Positions 13,074 through 23,653 of a stretch of 64,000 nucleotides of DNA are shown here, in pieces. Made by a program: the position numbers and the translations under genes. The notes under the pieces are model-generated. The model was given only the letters and a program-made list of their open reading frames with translations, did no database searches and was not told the DNA's origin. This stretch comes from Cryptomeria japonica (taxonomy: Eukaryota > Streptophyta > Pinopsida > Cupressales > Cupressaceae). Within the stretch, counting starts at the first letter, position 1, and each line of letters starts with the position of its first letter. The stretch spans positions 605,563,137 to 605,627,136 of the forward strand of contig NC_081415.1 of assembly GCF_030272615.1 (NCBI RefSeq). The letters are read 5' to 3'.

Positions 13074-13242
13074 GGTTTGAACCAAGGATGTAAGCACTAT
13101 AGGCAAGAAGCTCCACTATTTGTCCAAGGTTCTCCCCAAGCTAAGGGTACTCCATTTCATTTTTAACACAATAGAGACAAACCCATGGAGGTTTGAACCT
13201 AGGTTGTAGGTACTACATGCAAGAAGCCACACCATTTCACCA
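13074..13242 (-). promoter_or_regulatory. Two tandem A-box/B-box (Pol III promoter-like) modules at the LINE 5' end
   Basis: On the minus strand GGTTCAAACC, a good B-box, occurs twice (plus coordinates 13190-13199 and 13074-13083). Each has an A-box-like TGG-TGAAATGG (13232-13242) or TGG-ACAAATAG (13116-13126) upstream. The A-to-B start distance is 43 nt in both modules and the module spacing is 116 bp. The surrounding sequences are related (AGCTTCTTGC / GGCTTCTTGC). The first module begins about 35 nt inside the LINE. Function is inferred from the motifs alone. Confidence 0.5.
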
Positions 13243-13604
13243 AAGGGTCATCCCCTAAAAAATGTAAATGTCAAATGTGTGTAACTAGATGTTACTAGAT
13301 GTTCATTGATAAATATATGATAATGCAGATGTCTCTGGTTGCATTTTATATGTTTCATGTTCATGCTTCCATTATGTTACTCTTGTTGCATGAAATTGAT
13401 GATTCTCTTTGAGGATTCTCTAGGTTATGGCTATGTTAGATGGTGTCAAAGAAGGCTGTGAACCTTGAGGCATTCCTTTGGGTGAATAGATCATCGATTT
13501 GAGGCAAGCTGGAAGTGTGTTCGATAGATCACCAATGGAGAGGAAATTGCAATCTTGTAGTTAGATTGCCAAGTTGAGGTAGTTGTAATGGAGTAAAGGA
13601 GGAG

Positions 13605-15023
13605 ATGGCACCAAGAAGGATGAACCCTTGGAGGGTTTTAGCAGATGCTAGAGGATTTCAAGAATGAGATGAGGAATGAGATCCAAAATACATTGGTTGT
13701 TTTGTGGAGGAATCTAGAAGTAGTGGATGAAATTGAAGAGACAGGAGAAGAGCTTGAAGTTGAAGAAGTTGAAGGACCGATGGACAAAGGTGAATAAAGT
13801 TTTCTTCGGGTGGTGGCACAATTGAGTAAAGTTCATAAAATTGAGGTACCAAACTTTTTGGGTTCATTGAATTCGAAAGAACTGATAGACTAGATCAGAC
13901 AATTGGAGGACTACTTCAAGTTTGAAGATGTTAAGGACCCACAAAGAGTTCGGTTAGCACAAACTAGGTTGAAAGGGAATGCTTCTTTATGGTGGAAATA
14001 ATTGCAGTGAGATAGAGTGGAGAATTGTGAGATGATAATAATTTGGTGGAGGCAGATGGTAGCAAGATTGAAGGCTACAATTCATTTCAGGAGACTATGA
14101 GTTTGAGTTGTTCAAGAGGTTACAGAACTTGAAGCAAAAAGACATGAGTGTGAAGGAGTACATTGAATAATTCTACAAGGTGATGATTAGATCCAGACAC
14201 TGAGAGATGGATAGAGAGAAGGTGGTTGGATAAATAAATGGATTCCAATTTAACATTCAAGGTGACATAAGTATGCTTAATATTTCTATAGTTGAGGAGG
14301 ATTATCAATATGCATTGAAGGTAGAAGATAAAATAAAGAGGATACAACAGAATAATGCTAAGGGGAAAGAGAGACATGCAGATAGAGAGCACATGAGTGG
14401 CAGTATGGAAAAGTATATTGTTGAAGAACCAAAATCAAAATGGAGTAAGGAACTAGAGAAAAAGACATAGAGGAAATGGGGTAGTAGTAAGGAGTTCTTG
14501 GGCACATGTTTCAAGTGTGGGGAGATCGAACATAGAGCTTATGAATGTCGTCAGGGTAACAAGGAAAAGGGAAGGAATTTCTTAGAAAGTAAAGATTCAG
14601 AGACTAGAGTTGTAGGTGAGAGCATGATAGCATTGGAGCAGGGAGAATCCCTTATGTTTAGAAGAGTCTTGATGGAGAAGAACAATGAGGATACTAGACC
14701 TACTCAGAGGAAGAATCTTTTTTTAGATTGTTTGCAAATCAAGAGGTAAGTGTTGTAAGGTTATTGTAGACATTGGTAGTACTAAAAATTTGGTATCTAA
14801 GGAGATGATAGTAAAGTTTTGTTTGAAAAGGCTTGATCACCCTTCTTCTTACAAGGTGAGTTGGTTACAAGATGATCATGTGGTAGAGGTGAGAGAGAAA
14901 TTCTTGGTTAATTTTAGTATCAAGCCTTACAAAGATGATGTCTTGTGTGATGTTGTGCCTATGATTACTTGTCATGTTTTTCTAGGTAGACCTTGGAAGT
15001 ATGATAGAGGGAGCTATCTATAA
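13605..15023 (+). pseudogene. Element B gag and protease remnant
   Basis: A frame-broken gag begins near an ATG at 13605 (MAPRRMNPWRVLADARG). It includes KVHKIEVPNFLGSL and YFKFEDVKDPQRVRLAQTRL with GNASLWWK (about 13827-14000), the usual plant retrotransposon gag core. A CCHC knuckle, CFKCGEIEHRAYEC, lies in the open stretch 14498-14749. The protease follows: IVDIGSTKNLVSKEMI (about 14765), where the usual D-S/T-G triad reads D-I-G, and CHVFLGRPWKYDRG (about 14970-15010), the I-L-L-G-R-P-W motif. Nothing after 15023 resembles RT. The missing triad residue and the stops indicate it is inactive. Confidence 0.75.
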
Positions 15024-15492
15024 TTGTAGGAGAAACCTAGTCACTATTGAGAAGGATGGGAAGAAGTTCGCTTTGTCTTCTTTGAAGGAGAAAGAGAAAG
15101 AAGTGAAGAATTCAAATCTTGAGAATATATGCAATACTTAGAAATAGGTTGCTAAGGTTATACCAGATGTTGGTATGGAACTGAAGAAGGATCTTGCGGA
15201 TGGATCTACTAATAAGGTGGTACTGGATGGCAATAAGTCTAGAGTTATGGTGGTAGATAGAAAGAGTTCCAGAGGAAGAAATAGAATAGATTTTCATAAG
15301 AAAGCAAGTGGTAAAAAGAAATAGAGTGCAAAAATGAATAAAGGAGGAAGGGAAGAAGTATAAAATAAGTTGGTGAATTCAGTTGAGGTATCGGAAGGGG
15401 TAAGGAGGATGAACTTGATCTATATCATGAATCCTTTGTGATGTTCATGAGTTGCCTCTCATGGAACATCTTTTCCTACCTGGGGTGTCTAA
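15024..15492 (+). other. Element B interior after protease, no recognisable domain
   Basis: These 470 bp between the protease and the 3' LTR hold Lys/Glu-rich fragments with stops and no RT, RNase H or integrase motif. This supports an internal deletion or a non-autonomous structure. Confidence 0.5.
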
Positions 15493-16300
15493 TGTAGGAG
15501 CATCCTTGGTCACTGAGAAATCTTGCATCAACCAAAAATATATTTTCTTTTTCAGTTGTTCCTGTTTTGTGTTTTTATATTTATTCTGGCATTCTTCGGT
15601 AGCTATTTATTTTCTGTTGCAGATCATATTCTTAGCTTCTAGTTGTGTTCTTATTTCCTTTTCCATATTTGTAGTTCATTTGGACTCTTTTCTGATGAGT
15701 TCAAGTTTCTAGATTGGTTGTTCTTGGTTCCTAGAGCAGTTTTTGAGCCTAACAGCTTGTCGGAGATTTATTCTCATGTGAAGCAATTTATTGGTTTGTG
15801 AATCTATTTGGCACCTTGCTTGATGTTCTTGGGCCCTTGGCCAACCTTCCTTGGTGATCCACACTTCATTTTCATTCTTGGCAGAGGATATCTTTGTGTT
15901 CTAGGGCCAACCTATTTTACATGTTTCATTTTCCTACTTTGGAGAATGTGATCTTTTGTGGCTAACCTGAATGTGTTCTGGATGGTATATATATTATTGT
16001 ATGTGATCCTTAGGAGGCAGAACAAAGTTTATGGAAGTAGTATGATGATCTAGGTTGATAATTTGTAATTTAGGAATCTCTTGGAGATCTAGATGAGTTG
16101 TATTCTTGGATATAGTTTGTAACTAGGCTTGTGAGCCTGCAAGTAGCCGGATGTTATCGGATGCTCATTGATGAATATATGATAATGTAGGTGTCTATGA
16201 TTACATTTTCAATATTTAATGTTTGTGCTTCCATTGTGTTACTCTTTCTACATGATCTGGACTATTCTCTTTGAGGATTCTCCAGGTTATGGCTGTGTTA
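15493..16300 (+). repeat. Element B 3' LTR (uninterrupted)
   Basis: About 808 bp, starting TGTAGGAGCATCC and ending GGTTATGGCTGTGTTA, match the split 5' LTR along the full length with many substitutions. At the position of the LINE insertion (about 16140-16160) it reads through without a break, which gives the empty-site reference for the LINE TSD. Confidence 0.8.
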
Positions 16301-16660
16301 AAAATTTGCTAAGGATTTCACAATATATGCCTTTGGAAACATTCATACATTCTCAGCTCTATTGATGTAGAAAAATGAAGATGGAATAGAGTAGCTAATA
16401 GCCTTCTTCATCCAAGGTTTGGAAGGATATGAGTAGAGGTACACTTTTGTTGAAAAAAATGCTCTAGTTATCATGAGAAGCCTTAAAAAAATCAGGCATT
16501 TCCTTTCAAATAACAAGACACGTGTTATGGTTGCTCATCCAAGTATTAATAAATTTTTCTTAAGTATGGATTTGAATGAGAAATGAGTCAATTGGATAAC
16601 AAAAGTCATGGAGTATGACATGGAAATAAAGGTTACAAACTTGCTAAGAGGTAAAAGGGT
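16301..16660 (+). pseudogene. Element A RNase H (gypsy type), second half
   Basis: Directly after the B insertion the host frame resumes with KFAKDFTIYAFGNIHTFSALL, then IAFFIQGLEGYE, YTFVEKNALVIMRSLKKIRHF and VNWITKVMEYDMEIKVT. These are the order and spacing of the RNase H domain that follows gypsy RT. Stops are present. The catalytic Asp expected near the start of the domain is not visible. Confidence 0.7.
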
Positions 16661-17421
16661 TGTGTGAGCAATTGACTGGTGATGTTGATAATAGAAAACA
16701 ACTTGAAGAGGAGGTTGTCCTTTTGCTTAATAATGAATATCAAGATGATGAATTATCTCCTTCTTCAAGTTGGATACAACAAATGATGCATTATCTCCAA
16801 ACAGGTGAGTGTCCACAAGGCCTAAATAATGCAAAACAAAGGTATTTCATACTTCAAGATATTCCTTGTGTAATTTTGGATGGAATTTTATATAGAAAAT
16901 ATTTTCATGGAGTTATGTTAAGATGCATAGAACCCGATCAAATTAACAAAGTGCTTGAAGAATTCCATGATGTGATAGCTAGTGGCCATTTTTCACCAAG
17001 CACAACAACTCTTAATATCATGATATCTATATACCTTTGCCCTAATTTATACAAAGATTCATATGTATGGGTAAGGAAGTGCACAAAATGTATTTTATTT
17101 GCAAAAAAAAAAGTTGGCACTTTAGCATTGCATCTAATACAATTCAATAGGCATTCACGAAGTGAGGTCTTGATTTCATTGGACCCATAAAAATACCCTT
17201 TAGTACAAGACATAGGTGGATATTGATAGCTAAATATTACTTCACTAAATGGACAACATAGTATTGAAGGAGGCAAATTAAAGTGCAGTCCTAAACTTCT
17301 ATTATGACATAGTTGCAAGATCTAGATCTGGCCTATTTCAATGGATTTTCCAACTCTAAGCCTAACCAAAAAGTTGGAAATAATGGAGGAGGAGCCAATG
17401 GAGGTAAGACTTGTTGAGTTG
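16660..17421 (+). pseudogene. Element A integrase: zinc-binding and part of the core
   Basis: A 176-codon open stretch (16660-17190) contains the linker and the H2C2 zinc-binding module. It reads ILYRKYFHGVMLRCIEPDQI, then HDVIASGHFSPSTT (the two His), then YVWVRKCTKCILF (the two Cys). After a frame change, a core-like segment near 17165-17250 reads LDFIGPIKIP (first catalytic Asp), then RHRWILIAKYYFTKW. The central core seems partly deleted. The reading EEEPMEVRLVELVELKDTRR joins across 17421/20848, which places block K inside this gene. Confidence 0.7.
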
Positions 17422-17426
17422 GTGGA

Positions 17427-20400
17427 TGTAATGCTTGCCAAAATACCCTAGATAAATAACCTAGAAGCTACTAACAAATGGAGAGATTTTTTTCTTAAAA
17501 CATCCAACACACTATGCTAACATTAACAATACATCAATATAACATCAACTAATTGCATGAACACGTATAACAACATGTATAACACCATAAATCTATGTTA
17601 CACAAGTGGATTAATTCTTTCTAATCATCAACATATTTCCAAATATATTCCTGCAAACACATCCATTCCCTAGGGTATCTTAATGTCACTACTTGGCATC
17701 ATTCTAACACAACACTTATCTATCTACAAAATCATATTTTTTAATTCTCTAACCATTTACTTTTCATGCATCTAGAACAAAATTATCACATATGCATAAT
17801 TCAATCACATAGTAATCTCTATGAAAGCATTTGGAATTCATTTAACCATTTAAACCCAATAATCTCCTAATTACTCAAATAAGAATCAATGCAACCATTC
17901 CATTATTTCCATCATTTATTCCATAACATTACATAACACATTTCCATCTCATAAATACAAATGCAACTCAAATACATATAACAATTCCATTTCACTTTCA
18001 CATAGATCTCATAAACTCCTATTACATAATGTTCATTTGATACATCAAGGAACTCTTCTCCTAATCACTACATCAAATCCTATTACAATGTCATTTACAT
18101 ATAGATTCCTATTACAAGATGCATAATCTCTTTACATATACAAGTTATCATGATACAATATCTTTTTTCCATGAACATACAAATCAGCTCCAAAGAATAA
18201 TCACATGGAGATTCCAAGAATCCATGCACACTACTTCAAGAAGAAAATCCCAATGGAAGAAGGCATCAACCACCCAACCGTGTGGAACCGAATAGGAACC
18301 ACCCCCTATGCTAGGAGATGAAAAAGGTTCCAACCCACACTCAAGACCTAAGTTGACACCTAACAACCAAGGGTTACAATAAGACACCACAAGACTCCAA
18401 CATAGGAAATACAACATCAAATACATCACATGGCTAAATCAAAGAAAATAACCTCTAGAGGCACAAACAACAAATCAATGCATATGGGTAATGGACACAT
18501 GTAGGAAAAGAGTGTCATCACATGCTATCCTCACAATAGAAGGGGCCAATCCTCACCCTAATAGACATGTGGAACCATCTGAACCTTGAAGTCATTCAAG
18601 GGAGATCAGTTTACCACTCCAATGGTCTTCCCAAGCTCATCCCGAGTATCCCTCAAGGGAAACAGGGTGGGGCCAAATCAATTGTTATCTTGTTTAGTGA
18701 ATTCCTAAATACCCAGATCCACTAATCAATTATTAAGATTATCACTAACAATTACAATAAAACTCTTCATGTGGCCCCATCAAGTCTAGACCCCCTCCTA
18801 GAGGCCTAATGCTCAAGACCCTATTCCACACATGCAAGAGCCCACACTCCCTACCATGGAACAAAACCATAGGGTCTAATTACATATCCAAAGAACATAA
18901 AACTTCATCATGAAGGCCCAAAAGTGATATAAGAATAGTCACAACAAACTAAGCACAAACTAAGCAAAGGGGACTCATAAACCATACTGATAGAAAAAAG
19001 CCTTCACCAAATCATGAATTCAATCCATAGAAGATATTAAAATCACATCAAATCCTCAAAAGTGAGGCATAACACATCCCACTGGAGCCATAAAATCAAT
19101 CCCAAATATCTAAAAATCAATAATAATTTGTACTCCCTTCCCAATTCTTTTCATCACCAAATTAAAAGTCCTTTAACTCAAATTCAAGAATTCCCAAAAC
19201 AATTTCACAACAACTAGTAATCAAATTGCATAGGCACTGAGAGGACAATCTTTCCAAAAATTGAAAACTTCAAAGGAAGAATAGTACCAAATTGCAAATG
19301 CAACCAAAGAATGTAGAAATCTGAAGTTGATCAATCCACTAACAATCCCAAATCCTCAAGCCAAATCTTCAATTGAATTCCAAAATCAAATCCAAAATCT
19401 ATCAGATGATCAACCCAACAACCATTCCAAAAAACAAAATTAATAGCATACACCATTCAAAATGTCGACCAATCAAAATATTACATTATAATATATATTA
19501 TACCTACCTTTGCATATTTCAAGAAAGGTATTTAATAAATATATTTTTATTTACCTGCCTTTCCATCCAACCAATCAAGTAAAAGGGTAGGCAATATATA
19601 TTATAAATGCAATTACTGACAATATTAAATTTATATAAACATGTTCAATAATAATAATACTTTACCCAATAAGATTAATTAAATAAATTAAATAAATATG
19701 GCCTTAAAAATAGGACCCTATATTTAAAACATAAAATCAAATCATAAATAACAATAAATAATTTTAATAAAGCTAATAAATCAAATTCAACAATAATAAT
19801 AAATTAAATAAGGCAATAGAACAATTAATAAAATAAATAAATAAAATATTCATCAATAAAACAACATAAATAAATAATAAATCAAATAATAGAAAAATCA
19901 AATAAATAAATAAATAAGACATTTATATAATTAAATCTCATCAATATTCAATTTAAATAAATAAATCATCAATAAATAAATAGATGATTAATAATTCAAA
20001 ATTGCACAATAATTAAATTAATTAATAAATCAATAAACCAATTAAATTAATCCTAATTGATTTAAATAAAATCTCACAATGAAATCATCATCCTAGAATA
20101 ATCAAATAATTAGACAATAATCACATTACTCAAATAAACAAACTTAGACCCTAATGATCTAACTCCAAGGAGGTGAACATAACACAAGACTCTAACCACA
20201 ACTTGCATCGTGGTGCAATCGACATGGTACACATCTTAGACCAAGAGTGTGTGAGGGAAACTACGACTTCTCCGACAACTTGCCATTGGGATAAAGACAT
20301 GCTCAGACCTATGAATCCAGGCAGAGTTGATGTTTGGTACTTGCAAACTTGCATCAAAGACCAACACAACATATACAATACATATACATCATAATAAACA

Positions 20401-20842
20401 AACAAGTTATAGAGAGTCATGATGACATATTCTTCTCACAAAGAGTGATATGGCATCGTCTCTACTCACAAAGATAGTCACACAATACAATATCAAAATA
20501 TCGCATAGAATCATCATCATGAAATAGGGTTAGTATCATCTTAACTCATATAATCCATGTTATAAATGATCACATATAAATTCATTAATCATATAAATCC
20601 ATCCATCAAAGTGATACTATGTGCCAACATCCATAAGAATCATCAAAATACCACATATCATATAATAGGTCTCACATCATCAATCACATAAATCTCCAAA
20701 ACATGATGAGTCATAACGAGCAATCATAAATCCACATAAGTCCTATCATCTAAGATATTAGAAGAGTCATAAATAACCATCCAAATATCCATCATAAGTC
20801 TAAACAAGTCTATCAAAATGCAAGTCTAGAAGGGACACTACA
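17427..20842 (-). repeat. Block K: 3.4-kb solo-LTR-like insertion with TSD GTGGA
   Basis: The block begins TGTAATGCTTGCC and ends GGGACACTACA, giving TG...CA ends; on the minus strand it starts TGTAGTGTCCC. It is flanked by GTGGA at 17422-17426 and 20843-20847, and the host integrase reading continues across the gap. No coding domain, primer site or internal LTR-sized repeat is visible, so a solo LTR of 3416 bp is the simplest reading. Orientation rests on the TGTAGTGTCCC start, similar to element G's LTR. A non-autonomous element with undetected LTRs is the alternative. Confidence 0.65.
19600..20080. repeat. AAT/AAATA-rich low-complexity tract inside block K
   Basis: About 480 bp are dominated by AATAAATA-type words and runs of A/T with few G. 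This is a degenerate low-complexity tract and not a clean microsatellite. It has no open frame. Confidence 0.7.
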
Positions 20843-21093
20843 GTGGAGTTGAAGGATACAAGAAGACAAGGGCTCCAAAATCTATAAATTCATCAAGCAT
20901 AAATGAAGATAACATTTGATAAGGACATAGTCCCAAAAATATTCATAGAAGTATATTTGATTCTCAAATGGGATGATTCCTTTTGTGATCACAAAATGCA
21001 AATAAGCCAATTCTTTTCAGTTGTACAACCTTGATGGAGAAGAGTTGCCAATCCCAATTAATGTGAATCATCTCAAGCTTTGTTATTGAGGTG
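20843..21093 (+). pseudogene. Element A integrase C-terminus
   Basis: After the second TSD copy, the reading VELKDTRRQGLQNL is followed by MKITFDKDIVPKIF, VYLILKWDDSFCDHK and finally NLDGEELPIPINVNHLKLCY before a stop near 21090. This matches the end of plant gypsy integrases (a V-L-K-W segment, then L-x-G-x-x-x-P-x-P-x-N-x-x-x-L-K-x-Y-Y-stop). It shows that block K lies inside integrase and sets the end of element A's pol. Confidence 0.65.
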
Positions 21094-22396
21094 ATGCTTC
21101 ACAATTGTATCATAGTGGAATATTTTTCCTATTTTAAGAAGTTTCGATGCACATTATTTTATTTTATTTTCCTCTAAGTGTTGGTGCACATGTTTTTTAG
21201 TTCAATTTTTCCCCTTCCATAAGTTCTAATGCACAAGTCTTTTAGTCTAGCTGGTAGGTTGTTGTTTTTCAATGCTTCTAGTGGCTATGTTAAGTTTTGA
21301 TCTAAGTATTTTTCAAGCCATATGCTAACTCTGATTCCCAATACATGCTTAGGCTAATGGTCATTCATGTTTAGAAAGAAACCACCCCTAAGAGGTCACC
21401 AAAATGTTACTCATTTTTCACCTTTAGGTTAAAAATAACTTCATGTAAGGTCCTAAGTCTTGTTAGGGAGTAAGTTTAAAAGGGTAAAATAATATATCAA
21501 ATACCTTATAAACTTTATGTCTATCTATTTTGAAGAAATATGAGCATTTGTTTTGAGTTAAAATTCAGTAATTTCCCCAAAGGCATTATTTTTTTCCAAT
21601 AAAATCTATGTGTTGTATTTGGAGGAAATGAAAATTGAAAATGAAAACATCTTTCCATGTAGAATAAAGAGTCAAGGGGTATAAATTTTTATTGGGACAT
21701 GACTTGACAAGAAAGAAAACCTTTTTCCATGTAGCATGAGTCAAAGTCAAGTTTGATACATGAATATTTAGGATTTTACCAAGAAACCCTATTTATTTAG
21801 GAGATTATCATTGTTTATATAAATATGTATGGTATACAAGGATTCATAGACTCCCAAAAATATCTTAAATAGTAGATCCATGCATGGACCAAGTATACAT
21901 ATTCAATTATAAGAGGAATGAGAGATTTATTCAATGTATTCTTAGCATTCAAAGGCATAAACAAGCTATTGCCAGAGACTTGGACATGAAATATGCATAA
22001 TTAAAGTGTAAGGTATGTGAAATAAATCTCATTAGATCCATATAAATCCCATGAAAAGGCCATTCACACGATCAACTTTAAAATAAGGTCAATTTCATCT
22101 TTCAAAAACCCTCCCATTGTTATTTTTGGAAGAGAACTTTGAGCTAGCATTCATAAGGAAGGGTTAGGTTCTTATTATTTACAAAAAATGATGGTTATCA
22201 AAGGTATTATGTTATGAGTGAGTGAATTTTTTTTTCAAGTTTCAAGCTATGACAATCTTAATGAGGAAAAGAACATGTTATTGTTATATTTATATAAGTA
22301 TTCCTTTAAAACCATTTAGGGTTATCTCATCCTAAAATATCACAATGAATGAGCAAAACACAATAGAAGACTAAATAAAAATCCCAAAGATTTGAT
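21094..22396. other. Region without genes between element A pol and element D
   Basis: I see no coding domain here. By position it may be the 3' untranslated part or 3' LTR of element A, but no matching 5' LTR is present to prove it. The last five bases before element D are TTGAT (22392-22396), the TSD expected to recur at D's far end outside the window. Confidence 0.4.
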
Positions 22397-23595
22397 TGTT
22401 GGCCATATGATGGAATTGATTATGTGTTGCACTAATGTTTTATCATTGATGTCAACACTTGTTGTTATGGTTGTTTACTTGCTTTCAATAGATGGATTGG
22501 ATTTGGAAGATAATCAGTTGATTGTCACAGGTATGATCTGGATGATAGAACAAGTTTTTATGGATGGTTCATATTCTTCTGAAGTATGTTTTAGTCAATT
22601 GGTATATACTTAATTATCAGATGCTATCTTATGTTCTAGTAAGCTTTCTTTATTGGTCCAGTAAGGGTTTCACCGATAGATCTTTATTGAAGATCTTTGA
22701 TGTTATGCATAAGTGGTGTTGGTGCAACTTCTAGAAGGGTTTTAGGATGCTGATGGTGATTCTATTCATGACTCATCTGATTGGTGTCATTGCCTTGGCA
22801 TATATGGATCTAATTTAGGTATGGTGCTATCTACGTTATGGACCGGTTTGCATGAAACATGTTGGTGGATCCTCAGATGCGCTTCTGAGATGTTTTATTG
22901 AATGGATGATGTTGTTTGGCCTTAGGCCAACATGTGTTATGATTTTATCTCAGGATTATGTAATGGATCTATTGAATTATTATTTGTGTGGCTAACCTAA
23001 TTGGTTAGGTCTTGGGTTGGTATAAATATATGTAAGATCTCATTGTAGATCATATATGGAAATAAGCAAGGAGAGAATAATGTAATAATCATTTGTGCAG
23101 AGGATTTGGTCGATCATAGGTGATCAAGTTGGGTTCATGTAAGAGGTTTTAGACCTTTGGTATTGAGCTTAACCGAAACTCTAATATGGCATGTTTGATT
23201 CTATCACTAGCAGTTCTTCTTTTTGAATTGTAGTCCAAATATCTTGAGGTGGTTGACATATCTATAATTAGTGAGACTCCATTGTGATGAGAACTGTGCC
23301 CTAGGCAGTGTGCCTTCTTGCATGTGTAGGCCCCTATTGTAATCATATACTTGTTGCAGAAGTATCATCTGACTGTGGGTAGGGTTTCCCACCATAGTTT
23401 TTCCTCATTGAGGTTTTCCACATACAAATCATTGTGTTATGTGTTATGGTTTCATGGTATTGATTCTCTAGTTTTCATTTATGCTTTAATTCTTAATCAG
23501 TTATTCTAGTATAAGGTTTTAAGTTCTTTAATTCACATAATTTGTTAACAATTGATTCACCCCCCCCCCTCAGTTGTTCTTTGGTTATCCTAACA
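22397..23595 (+). repeat. Element D 5' LTR
   Basis: It is 1199 bp, starting TGTTGGCCATATGATGG and ending TTATCCTAACA, with a poly-C tract near 23561-23572. It shares TTTTATCATTGATGTCAACA with the LTRs of E and F. A TATA-like TATAAATATA lies at 23021-23030, followed by TGTAAGATCT as in the other copies. Confidence 0.85.
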
Positions 23596-23597
23596 AT

Positions 23598-23609
23598 TGG
23601 TATCAAAGC
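23598..23609 (+). promoter_or_regulatory. Element D primer binding site
   Basis: TGGTATCAAAGC lies two bases after the LTR. It is one base off TGGTATCAGAGC, the complement of the initiator-Met tRNA 3' end, which is the usual copia primer site. Confidence 0.85.
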
Positions 23610-23653
23610 CTGGTCCTATTTTTGCAGAAGCTTAACCACTTGAGGAAGATCCT

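Larger units (their letters stand above)
5248..13277 (-). mobile_element. Element C: 8.0-kb plant L1-type LINE with 13-bp TSD
   Basis: This non-LTR retrotransposon lies on the minus strand (5' end 13277, 3' end 5248). It has a 13-bp TSD, TGTGTAACTAGAT, at 5235-5247 and 13278-13290. Its 3' end is a short A tract, seen as CTTTTTTTATTAATAAG on the plus strand at 5248, so an AATAAA-like signal touches the tail. From its 5' end it has a short leader with two tRNA-promoter-like modules, ORF1 with a DUF4283-like domain, ORF2 with endonuclease, RT, zinc-finger and RNase H domains, then 1.7 kb that includes another decayed frame. The element appears full length but is inactivated by stops and at least one frameshift. 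Confidence 0.9.
4590..13438 (+). repeat. Element B 5' LTR, interrupted by the LINE
   Basis: Segment 4590-5247 aligns with 15493 to about 16150, and segment 13291-13438 aligns with about 16153-16300. Both share CTTGCATCAACCAAAAATAT and GAGGATTCTC near their ends. Between them lies LINE C, and TGTGTAACTAGAT is repeated at 5235-5247 and 13278-13290. A degenerate primer site TGGTGTCAAAG at 13441 follows the LTR; it is two changes from the initiator-Met type TGGTATCAGAG. Confidence 0.8.
4590..16300 (+). mobile_element. Element B: shortened gag-protease LTR retrotransposon, holding a LINE in its 5' LTR
   Basis: Two diverged direct repeats of about 806-808 bp flank a 2.05-kb interior: 4590-5247 plus 13291-13438 on the left, and 15493-16300 on the right. 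Both begin TG-[CT]-A-[AG]-GAGCATCC and end near TATGG-CT-[AG]-TGTTA. The interior has gag, a CCHC knuckle and a protease, but nothing like RT, RNase H or integrase. It was therefore a non-autonomous or internally deleted gypsy-type element. The LTRs differ at many positions, so the insertion is old. No clean TSD was found at 4585-4589 versus 16301-16305, although the host RNase H frame joins well across the two ends. Confidence 0.75.
1200..21093 (+). mobile_element. Element A: decayed Ty3/gypsy LTR retrotransposon, split by insertions
   Basis: Frame-broken but ordered domains run along the plus strand: gag tail, protease, an RNase H-like domain, RT, a second RNase H, then integrase zinc-binding, core and C-terminal parts. 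The chain is cut at 4589/16301 by element B and at 17426/20843 by block K. In both places the host protein alignment resumes immediately after the insert. Stops and frameshifts occur every few dozen codons, so this is the oldest layer. Its LTRs were not identified; the 5' one may lie in 1-1199 and the 3' one between 21094 and 22396. Confidence 0.8.

Noticed and set aside
13074-13260. Two tRNA genes
   Set aside because: A/B boxes are present but no cloverleaf stems, anticodon arm or terminator can be drawn. The modules are better read as promoter-like sequence of the LINE.
18184-20420. Short open frames in block K as host genes
   Set aside because: All are under 95 codons, lack domains and lie in a TG...CA block with TSD, so chance frames in an LTR are more likely.
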